From the NCBI GenBank assembly GCA_017475415.1, contig JAFVFM010000133.1, positions 1-8,074 on the forward strand: DNA of 8,074 nt, in the 5' to 3' direction. Under the pieces are notes generated by a model. It did not search any database. It saw only the letters and a list, made by a program, of their open reading frames with translations, and had not been told where the DNA came from. Below are positions 1-4,777 of this stretch, in pieces. Position 1 is the stretch's first letter; the number at the start of each line of letters is the position of its first letter. Made by a program: the position numbers and the translations under genes. This stretch comes from Solobacterium sp. Lineage in GTDB: Bacteria > Bacillota_I > Bacilli_A > Erysipelotrichales > Erysipelotrichaceae.

Positions 1-508
1 AATTCACTAAGAAATAGATCAGTGAAAAGATAATCGCTGATATTTTTAAGAAACGTAAAAGAACTAATGTTTGCGGGTCTTTTAAAGGGAAAAAGTAATT
101 CTGTATTCCTAACAAATGAATATTGGAAAAAATAGCGAGAAATAGGCTATTTGGATGATCTAAGAATAAGACTTCAACTACTATACCAAAGGTAGATAAT
201 AGTAAGAAGATAATCCAATCATATAAACCACCTGGAGCTTTATGAAAGGCGCGTCTAAAAGCCCTACCCGCAAAGATAAGTAATAGGATTAAATAAACAA
301 TCTTACAGATGACTACCCAGAAATAATTACCTAAGCGAAATACATTCGCAATGCCTAAATGCCTCTTTAAGATAACAGGAAAGATATCTATACCAAATAA
401 TTCCAGCATAATAGAAGCGAGTAAATAGAAAAGAATCACAATCGCAAAAGGCAATAGAACATATTGGCAAAAGGTAAACCAAACTAAAGATTTTTTCTTA
501 TTCTTCAT
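1..508 (-). CDS. Unrecognised multi-pass membrane protein, C-terminus cut by window edge
   Basis: This reading frame starts at the ATG at 506-508 and stays open for 169 codons to the left edge, so the C-terminus is missing. I do not recognise the family. The product begins MKNKKKSLVW and has hydrophobic stretches at about residues 9-36, 62-82, 96-116 and 154-169 or beyond, with a weaker one near 121-135. This suggests an integral membrane protein of four or more helices. A basic segment (GRAFRRAFHK, about 81-90) lies between helices 2 and 3 and may face the cytoplasm. The start overlaps the end of trmD by 11 bases. An AGAGG six bases before the ATG lies inside the codons for the acidic tail of TrmD, so translation is probably coupled. 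In many Bacillota rplS follows trmD; here this gene does. Real gene: confident. Function: unknown. Confidence 0.75.
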   Translation of the reverse strand, partial: MKNKKKSLVWFTFCQYVLLPFAIVILFYLLASIMLELFGIDIFPVILKRHLGIANVFRLGNYFWVVICKIVYLILLLIFAGRAFRRAFHKAPGGLYDWIIFLLLSTFGIVVEVLFLDHPNSLFLAIFSNIHLLGIQNYFFPLKDPQTLVLLRFLKISAIIFSLIYFLVN

Positions 509-1217
509 CTTCTTCCTCTTCTAACTTCTTTTTTTCTTCTATACTTAAAGTATATTGTGCAATTAAATCCGGTCTTTTCTTTTTCGTTTGAAGAAGTCTT
601 TGTTTGTGGCGATAAGCTTTAATATTGGCATGATGGCCTGATAATAAGATTGAAGGTACTTTATCGCCTTTATAGTCTGCAGGTTGCGTATATTGAGGAT
701 ATTCTAATAAACCATCCTCGAATGATTCTTCTTCTAAGGATGCTGCATTAATACTCCCCTTAACTAAACGCATTAGGGAATCCATAATGACCATAGCTGC
801 TAATTCTCCACCTGTTAATACATAATCCCCAATACTGATTTCTTCATCTACATGTTTTGTAATACGTGCATCTAGCCCCTCATAATGGCCACAGAGAAGA
901 ATAATATGTTCTTTTTGCGCTAATTCTTTCGCCTTATTTTGATTATATACTTTGCCCTGTGGGCTCATTAATAAAGTATAACTATTATCCTTTTTTACGC
1001 TATCTAAGGCATCTAATACAGGTTGGTATTTCATTACCATACCTGCACCACCTCCAAAGGGCTTATCATCTACATGTTTATATTTATCTAAGGCAAAATC
1101 ACGTATCTGCACACATTCTACATCCACTATACCTTCTTGTACTACACGACCAATAATCGATGTTTTCAAAAAGCTTTCGAATAGTTCAGGAAACAAAGTT
1201 AATATCGTTATTTTCAC
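498..1217 (-). CDS. trmD: tRNA (guanine-37-N1)-methyltransferase TrmD
   Basis: TrmD transfers a methyl group from S-adenosylmethionine to G37, next to the anticodon, in tRNAs that carry G36; this prevents +1 frameshifting. The 239-residue protein has family hallmarks throughout: the N-terminal LTLFPELF, VDDKPFGGGAGMV near 49-61, SPQGK near 85-89, the knot core LLCGHYEGLDARI near 107-119, and SIGDYVLTGGELAAMV near 128-143. The C-terminal domain has GLLEYPQYTQP near 169-179 and LLSGHHANI near 191-199. Arg150 aligns with the functional Arg154 of the E. coli enzyme. The residue I align with catalytic Asp169 is Glu164, and the loop before it is one residue shorter. The start codon is GTG, overlapping the rimM stop as GTGA; a G-rich AGGGGGG in the end of rimM acts as ribosome binding site. 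The acidic tail (EEEEDEE) also encodes the ribosome binding site of the next gene. Confidence 0.97.
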   Translation of the reverse strand: MKITILTLFPELFESFLKTSIIGRVVQEGIVDVECVQIRDFALDKYKHVDDKPFGGGAGMVMKYQPVLDALDSVKKDNSYTLLMSPQGKVYNQNKAKELAQKEHIILLCGHYEGLDARITKHVDEEISIGDYVLTGGELAAMVIMDSLMRLVKGSINAASLEEESFEDGLLEYPQYTQPADYKGDKVPSILLSGHHANIKAYRHKQRLLQTKKKRPDLIAQYTLSIEEKKKLEEEEDEE

Positions 1218-1723
1218 TCTATCCCCCCTAACCAGCGTAAATGTAAAATTTGTTTTTCTAAATTTACATCTATGACTAATGCATCCACATAAGGGAATAA
1301 TACTTCCTTACCATTTTCTAATTGTATACGCATATTATTTTGTGCACCTACTGTTTCTTCAATAGAAATGACCTTACCTTTATATTGATCATTTTCATCA
1401 TATACAGCTAAGCCCACAATATCATCTTGATAATATTTGCCTTTTTCTAAGGCTTTGCGCTCAGCTTTATCAAAATATAGATATGTATCTTTATATTGTT
1501 CAATTAAATTGATATCTAAATAGCCTTCAAAAGACACATATACAAAGCCTTTTTGAAGGCGATAAGAATGCACAACAAAAGGAAGAAACTCATTTTCTAT
1601 TTCAAAATAAATTGTATTTCCCTTTTTAAAGCGTTCTTCATTAAAGTCAGTATAGCTATAAACTTTTACTTCGCCCTTTAAACCATGCGTCTTTAATATT
1701 TTCCCTATGCGTATATATTCCAT
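1214..1723 (-). CDS. rimM: 16S rRNA processing / 30S maturation factor RimM
   Basis: RimM binds ribosomal protein uS19 and assists folding of the 3' domain (head) of 16S rRNA during 30S assembly. The product is 169 residues, the usual length. The N-terminal beta-barrel (about 4-85) opens with RIGKILKTHGLKGEVKV, the family signature. The PRC-barrel domain (about 95-169) contains GKYYQDDIVGL, the VGAQNNMRI segment and LFPYVDALVIDVN, ending in the conserved LRWLGGI. The ATG at 1721-1723 is preceded by GAGAGG at a spacing of about eight bases. The gene follows khpA after 36 bases that hold a terminator-like hairpin. Its TGA stop overlaps the GTG start of trmD by four bases, so the two are probably translationally coupled. 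RimM and TrmD are neighbours in most bacteria. Confidence 0.95.
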   Translation of the reverse strand: MEYIRIGKILKTHGLKGEVKVYSYTDFNEERFKKGNTIYFEIENEFLPFVVHSYRLQKGFVYVSFEGYLDINLIEQYKDTYLYFDKAERKALEKGKYYQDDIVGLAVYDENDQYKGKVISIEETVGAQNNMRIQLENGKEVLFPYVDALVIDVNLEKQILHLRWLGGIE

Positions 1724-1737
1724 TTTATTTTCCTCTC

Positions 1738-1761
1738 AAAAAAAGGATGTATGCACATCCT
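1738..1761 (-). terminator. Terminator-like hairpin between khpA and rimM
   Basis: On the minus strand the khpA stop runs straight into GGATGT-GCAT-ACATCC (1745-1760) followed by seven T (1738-1744). The six-bp stem has a four-base loop and gains one A-T pair at its base (1761/1744) if the first T of the run is used. The shape fits a weak intrinsic terminator inside the operon, which would lower rimM-trmD output relative to rpsP-khpA. The stem is short and only half G-C, so partial termination or mRNA-end protection is more likely than a full stop. Confidence 0.5.
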
Positions 1762-2005
1762 AGATTTGTTCGAATTTAATCGAAATACGTTTATTTTCGG
1801 CATGAGAAGCAACTGACATTACTTGGCGTAAAGCAGTAGCCATGCTTCCCTTTTTACCAATAAGACGTGCAATGTCCTCATCTGTAGCATAGACATTCAA
1901 TTGAATCTCTTTATCATTTAAACCTGGCATAATACGAACTTCTAATTGATCTGTATTTTCCACCATAGGTTTAACCAGGTCATATAATACCTTATCGAGT
2001 TCCAT
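1760..2005 (-). CDS. khpA: KH-domain RNA-binding protein KhpA (YlqC family)
   Basis: KhpA is a small single-KH-domain protein. In Streptococcus and relatives it pairs with KhpB (EloR/Jag) to bind RNA and influence cell elongation and division. The product has 81 residues, the normal size. The RNA-binding loop of the KH fold is visible as IGKKGSMATALR (about 49-60), with the GxxG motif as GKKG at 50-53, flanked by the expected helices and strands. The start lies two bases after the rpsP stop, and GAAGG inside the last rpsP codons serves as ribosome binding site, so it is co-expressed with bS16. The TAG stop contributes its last bases to the following hairpin. The position between rpsP and rimM is the classic one in Bacillota and supports the name. 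Confidence 0.93.
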   Translation of the reverse strand: MELDKVLYDLVKPMVENTDQLEVRIMPGLNDKEIQLNVYATDEDIARLIGKKGSMATALRQVMSVASHAENKRISIKFEQI

Positions 2006-2007
2006 AA

Positions 2008-2292
2008 TTAAGCCTTCTTCTTCGCTGCTACTTTTTCTTCATGGAATTGTTTCATAATTCCTTGTTTGGAAAGAATATTGCGAACAGTATCAGATGGTTG
2101 AGCACCATTTCTTAACCAACCTAAAGCTTTTTCTGCATCAACATGAACTGTTTCAGGATCCGTAGTAGGATTTACCCAACCAATTGTATCAATGTCTCTA
2201 CCATCTCTAGGTGAGCGAGAATCAGCTGCAACAATACGATATCTTGGAGCTTTTTTAGCACCCATTCTCTTTAAACGTAGTTTAACTGCCAT
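2008..2292 (-). CDS. rpsP: 30S ribosomal protein bS16
   Basis: bS16 is a primary 30S subunit protein that binds 16S rRNA in the 5' and central domains and is needed for assembly. The 94-residue product begins [21 protein letters not shown], the near-invariant bS16 N-terminus, and continues with [17 protein letters not shown] (about 23-39), NPTT, and [16 protein letters not shown] (about 55-70). It ends in a lysine-rich tail (VAAKKKA) typical of Bacillota. The ATG at 2290-2292 has an excellent AGGAGGT site seven bases upstream. It is the first gene of its own transcription unit, driven by a near-perfect promoter 30 to 50 bases upstream, with khpA, rimM and trmD downstream. Confidence 0.98.
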   Translation of the reverse strand: MAVKLRLKRMGAKKAPRYRIVAADSRSPRDGRDIDTIGWVNPTTDPETVHVDAEKALGWLRNGAQPSDTVRNILSKQGIMKQFHEEKVAAKKKA

Positions 2293-2320
2293 GACTTTTA
2301 CCTCCTATTCAACAGTAGTT

Positions 2321-2348
2321 ATTATAGCAAACCAAAATAACCTGTCAA
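2321..2348 (-). promoter_or_regulatory. Consensus housekeeping promoter of the rpsP operon
   Basis: The minus strand shows a perfect -35 box TTGACA (2343-2348), a 16-base spacer and a perfect -10 box TATAAT (2321-2326). The -10 is preceded by TGC (2327-2329), which forms an extended -10. Transcription should start near 2314, giving a leader of about 20 bases that contains the AGGAGGT ribosome binding site. Both hexamers match the sigma-A consensus, as expected for a ribosomal protein gene. The -35 box lies in one arm of the inverted repeat that follows ffh. Confidence 0.85.
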
Positions 2349-2368
2349 GTATTTTTACTTGACAGGTT
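2339..2368 (-). terminator. Perfect 13-bp inverted repeat after ffh, probable terminator overlapping a promoter
   Basis: On either strand this is AACCTGTCAAGTA, four bases of loop, and the exact inverse. On the minus strand the structure follows the ffh stop by six bases and is trailed by ATTTTGGTTTG, a poor T-run. As a transcript from ffh it could be an imperfect intrinsic terminator or a 3'-end stabilising stem. Its second arm contains the TTGACA -35 box of the rpsP promoter. A protein operator is another possibility, since a 30-base dyad covering a -35 box is a natural repressor site. Confidence 0.6.
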
Positions 2369-2374
2369 AATCAA

Positions 2375-3769
2375 TTAGAATTTCTTAAATTTCTTCAACA
2401 TATTTGGGTCAACTTGAACATTACTCATCATTTGTTCTAACTTCTCTTCGCTCAAGTCACCATTTCTAGACATTGCCCCAAAAGAGCCCATCATCTTCTT
2501 CATTTTCAAGAATTGATTGACTAATTTATTCACTTCATTAACCGAAGTACCAGAACCTTGAGCAATACGCTTCTTCATTGTACCTCTTAGCTTTTCTGGA
2601 TGTTTACGTTCATATGGCGTCATCGATTGAATAATTGCCTTAGTATGTTTCATTGCATCTTCTGCTTTAATATCATCTAGCATACCAGCATATTGATTCA
2701 TCCCTGGTAACATCTTTAATATGCCACCCAATGGCCCTAACTTTTGAATTTGCTCAAATTGTTTTAGCATATCATCCATGCCAAACTCTCCACTAAGCAT
2801 CTTCTCAGCCATCTTTTCGCTTTCTTCCATATCGATCTTTTCTTGAGCTTTTTCCACAAGAGAAACGATATCTCCCATACCCAAGATTCGATCCGCCATA
2901 CGATCTGGATAGAATATACCCATGTCTTCCAATTTTTCGCCTTCACCGACGAATTTAATTGGTACATCTGTAATCTTCTTTACCGATAGTACACCACCAC
3001 CACGGGAGTCACCATCAAATTTCGTTACAACAAGACCCGTCAAAGGTAAGGCTTCTTTAAACGCTTGGGCTACATTTACAATATCTTGACCTGTCATTGC
3101 ATCGACAGTCAATAAGATATCATCAGGATGAGAAAGAATCGTAATATCTTCTAATTCTTTCATCAACTCTTCATCTATATGTAAACGACCTGCCGTATCA
3201 ATAAATACTGTATCAAAACCATTTTTCTCTGCATAAGCTAAACCTTCTTTAACGGTTTCTAATGCACTATGGTCTGTACCTAAGCTGAATACTTCACTGC
3301 CTATTTCTTTACCTAAAGTTTGTAGTTGTTCAATAGCAGCAGGACGAATGACGTCTGCAGCAATCAACAAGCATTTCTTCCCTTGTTTTTCTTGGCATAA
3401 TTTCGCAATCTTAGCTACACTAGTTGTTTTACCAGTGCCTTGTAAACCTACTAGCATAACAATCGTTATGCCACTTTCTTTAAAATGAATACCTTCTTCA
3501 TTCGTTCCTAATAGTTCAACAATTTGGTCATGAATAATCTTAACCAATTGTTCACCAGGTTCAACGCTTATTAATACATCTTCACCTCTAGCTTTTTCAC
3601 GAATATCTTCTAAAAATTGTTTTACTATACGATAGTTAACATCTGCCTCCAAAAGTGCTAGACGCACTTCTTTCAGCATTTCTTCCATATTCGCATCCGT
3701 TAATGTGCCTTTACCAACAACATTACGCATCGTATTCGATAAACGATCACTTAATGAATCAAATGCCAT
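2375..3769 (-). CDS. ffh: Signal recognition particle GTPase Ffh (SRP54)
   Basis: Ffh, with its small RNA, binds signal sequences on nascent chains and docks with FtsY to deliver ribosomes to the membrane. From the start chosen here it has 464 residues, slightly above the B. subtilis length. The helical N domain (about 1-95) has RLALLEADVNY. The G domain shows the P-loop GLQGTGKTT (108-116), AADVIRPAA, DTAGRLH (191-197) and TKFDGD (249-254). The methionine-rich M domain has LGPLGGILKMLPGM and the SRP-RNA-binding RIAQGSGTSVNEVN (from 401). The frame opens at an ATG at 3799, but I chose the ATG at 3767-3769: it has AGAGGT just upstream, its product begins MAFDSLSDRL like other Ffh proteins, and the upstream ATG has no ribosome binding site. 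ylxM, often found before ffh, is absent. I see no convincing promoter. Confidence 0.97.
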   Translation of the reverse strand: MAFDSLSDRLSNTMRNVVGKGTLTDANMEEMLKEVRLALLEADVNYRIVKQFLEDIREKARGEDVLISVEPGEQLVKIIHDQIVELLGTNEEGIHFKESGITIVMLVGLQGTGKTTSVAKIAKLCQEKQGKKCLLIAADVIRPAAIEQLQTLGKEIGSEVFSLGTDHSALETVKEGLAYAEKNGFDTVFIDTAGRLHIDEELMKELEDITILSHPDDILLTVDAMTGQDIVNVAQAFKEALPLTGLVVTKFDGDSRGGGVLSVKKITDVPIKFVGEGEKLEDMGIFYPDRMADRILGMGDIVSLVEKAQEKIDMEESEKMAEKMLSGEFGMDDMLKQFEQIQKLGPLGGILKMLPGMNQYAGMLDDIKAEDAMKHTKAIIQSMTPYERKHPEKLRGTMKKRIAQGSGTSVNEVNKLVNQFLKMKKMMGSFGAMSRNGDLSEEKLEQMMSNVQVDPNMLKKFKKF

Positions 3770-3837
3770 ATGTACCTCTTTTCTTTTTTCCTTACTCATT
3801 CTACTACATATAACAAGAAAGAAAAAACTATTTCACG

Positions 3838-3887
3838 AAAAAAAGGGGGTGTGAATACACAAGAACAACGAAGAGGTCCCCCTTTTT
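3838..3887 (-). terminator. G5/C5 hairpin after the ssb-like gene, before ffh
   Basis: On the minus strand AAAAAGGGGG (3878-3887) can pair perfectly with CCCCCTTTTT (3840-3849), and two more T follow. The 28-base loop holds a small nested hairpin (TGTG/CACA, 3850-3861) that would stack directly on the G5/C5 stem. A separate five-bp hairpin (CCTAC/GTAGG, 3889-3902) stands just before it. This most simply ends transcription of the ssb-like gene. The arms also suit termination on the plus strand. It is not the SRP RNA: the GGAAGCAGCC-type apical motif is missing and the element is too short. Confidence 0.55.
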
Positions 3888-3929
3888 CCCTACTTATGTA
3901 GGATAGTAATGAAGATAGTAAAAGGTTAA

Positions 3930-4241
3930 CTATGATTCATAAGTTACTTTTTCACCTACAATCTCATAGTTATAATAGACCTTATCATCTTTTTCATAAC
4001 GATTAGATTGTAAACGACCTCGAATCACCACTAATGAACCAATTTCACATTGCTCTTTACATTCTTCTGCAATTCCTTTCCATAATAATACTCTAAAGGT
4101 ATCCTTAGTGACTGATCAATCATCATTGCGAAATGGCCTACTCGTTTCTACTGTTAAATAGCATAAAGAATTCCCATTACTTGTTTTTACAATTTCCACA
4201 TCATCAGCGACATGGCCTACAATTACACATGTACTTAGCAT
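3930..4241 (-). pseudogene. Short single-stranded-DNA-binding protein gene interrupted by an in-frame TGA
   Basis: The minus strand from the ATG at 4239-4241 to the TAG at 3930-3932 is one continuous frame of 103 sense positions, except for a TGA at codon 42 (4116-4118). The first 41 residues begin MLSTCVIVGHVADDVEIVK and end ETSRPFRNDD. After the stop the frame continues with TKDTFRVLLWKGIAEECK and GSLVVIRGRLQSNRYE, the OB-fold strand pattern of the SSB family. Overall length resembles short SSBs such as B. subtilis SsbB (about 113 residues), and there is no acidic C-terminal tip. SSBs coat single-stranded DNA in replication, repair or transformation. The start has a very strong AAGGAGG site. 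TGA falls in the loop where SSBs often carry Gly, and one change (GGA to TGA) would explain it. No reading-frame shift is present, so the break is recent, an error, or a tolerated truncation. Confidence 0.8.
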
Positions 4242-4270
4242 AATCTTCCTCCTTGTCATTATTTAATACA

Positions 4271-4285
4271 ATTATCTAAGATAAT
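4271..4285. promoter_or_regulatory. Perfect 7-1-7 palindrome upstream of the ssb-like gene
   Basis: ATTATCTAAGATAAT is an exact inverted repeat of seven bases around one central base, located 30 bases before the start of the ssb-like gene in its A+T-rich promoter region. The 7-1-7 geometry is shared with Fur/PerR/Zur operators of Bacillota, but the half-sites do not match their consensus. I cannot place a -10/-35 pair confidently here; TTGCGA (4300-4305) with TATTAT (4281-4286) has a spacer of only 13. Confidence 0.3.
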
Positions 4286-4314
4286 ACAAAAAGGCATATT
4301 CGCAATATTTTACT

Positions 4315-4356
4315 AAAAAAGACGAATACCACAGTTCATATGCGTATATTCGTCTT
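4315..4356. terminator. Bidirectional intrinsic terminator after the Cys-rich small protein gene
   Basis: AAGACGAATA (4319-4328) and TATTCGTCTT (4347-4356) form a ten-bp stem with an 18-base loop. On the minus strand the stem follows the small gene's stop by 13 bases and is trailed by a T-run (TCTTTTTT), a good intrinsic terminator. On the plus strand the stem is followed by ATTTTTT, so it could also stop antisense transcription. It separates the small gene from the ssb-like gene. Confidence 0.75.
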
Positions 4357-4369
4357 ATTTTTTACTATT

Positions 4370-4573
4370 TTACATATGTAATAACTTTTTTATCTTTCTT
4401 TTAAAAGCCAATCTTCTTCTCGCCTTTTCTATATCACCAGTCCATTTACATTTAGGACCACAACTATTGCAAGAACCATTACATTCACTCATGCCATGAT
4501 TCAATAAATAATAAATATCCCATATGACAATAAATAGAATGCAAATAACAATAACCCATGATGCCAAATTCAT
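4370..4573 (-). CDS. Small Cys-rich single-helix membrane protein, FeoB-associated-like
   Basis: The product has 67 residues. The N-terminus MNLASWVIVICILFIVIWDIYY is one membrane helix (about 4-25). It is followed by a cysteine cluster CNGSCNSCGPKC (CxxxCxxCxxxC, about 31-42) and a basic C-terminal region (RRRLAFKRKIKK). This layout matches the FeoB-associated Cys-rich membrane protein family (PF12669), thought to accompany ferrous-iron transport, though its role is unproven; the assignment is by resemblance only. The cluster could bind iron or another metal. No feoA or feoB lies in the window. The frame can be extended to an ATG at 4618, but I prefer 4571-4573: GAGGTGA lies five bases upstream and the longer version overlaps the probable promoter. 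It stands as a single gene between two terminators. Confidence 0.75.
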   Translation of the reverse strand: MNLASWVIVICILFIVIWDIYYLLNHGMSECNGSCNSCGPKCKWTGDIEKARRRLAFKRKIKKLLHM

Positions 4574-4590
4574 TTCTTCACCTCGAATAC

Positions 4591-4632
4591 ATGATACCAA
4601 ATCAAACGATAAATGCAATTAGTATGCACTAA
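4591..4632 (-). promoter_or_regulatory. Probable promoter of the Cys-rich gene with an adjoining dyad
   Basis: On the minus strand TTGCAT (4613-4618), a 16-base spacer and TATCAT (4591-4596) form a plausible sigma-A promoter. The inverted repeat TTAGTGCATACTAA (4619-4632) abuts the -35 box. TTAG-type dyads are reminiscent of DtxR-family metal-regulator sites, which would fit a gene linked to iron, but that link is inference. The expected start falls at the ribosome binding site (about 4584), giving an unusually short leader, which lowers confidence. Confidence 0.4.
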
Positions 4633-4641
4633 CTATTATCC

Positions 4642-4667
4642 AAAAGAATAGGGCTTTCGCCCTATCC
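4642..4667 (-). terminator. Intrinsic terminator of the surface protein gene
   Basis: On the minus strand, eight bases after the stop codon, GGATAGGGC, a GAAA tetraloop and GCCCTATTC form a nine-bp stem with one G-T pair (4646-4667), followed by TTTT. The G-C-rich top and the stable GNRA loop make this a convincing terminator despite the short T-run. Confidence 0.85.
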
Positions 4668-4675
4668 TTAATGCC

Positions 4676-4777
4676 TTAGTTTAGCTTCTTTCTTAATACT
4701 ATACCGCCTAATAAAGCAAGCATAGATAAGAATAAGGTAATTGTCCATAAGCCTGTATGTTGATTATCACTTGTATC
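4676..4777 (-). other. Atypical cell-wall sorting signal of the surface protein
   Basis: The last 33 residues contain DTSDNQHTG, a hydrophobic helix (LWTITLFLSMLALLGGIVL) and the basic tail RKKLN. The layout is that of a sortase substrate, yet no LPXTG is present; HTG at residues 1106-1108 takes the place of the TG of the motif. Either a sortase with altered specificity recognises it, or the protein stays anchored by the helix. Confidence 0.65.

Noticed and set aside
959..1156. Plus-strand open frame opposite trmD
   Set aside because: It lies wholly inside a well-conserved trmD, its translation resembles no family I know, and it has no ribosome binding site.
2764..2967. Second minus-strand frame inside ffh
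   Set aside because: It is a frame-shifted shadow of the Ffh G/M-domain coding sequence, rich in Trp and Lys, without its own start signals.
3770..3799. Longer Ffh start with ten extra residues
   Set aside because: The upstream ATG lacks a ribosome binding site, while the ATG at 3767-3769 has AGAGGT and matches the usual Ffh N-terminus.
3838..3902. SRP RNA gene beside ffh
   Set aside because: The hairpin is too short, and the conserved apical loop motif of SRP RNA is not present on either strand.
4116..4118. UGA recoding as tryptophan or glycine
   Set aside because: Tryptophan is encoded by TGG throughout, TGA is used as the rimM stop, and no other long gene here has an in-frame TGA.
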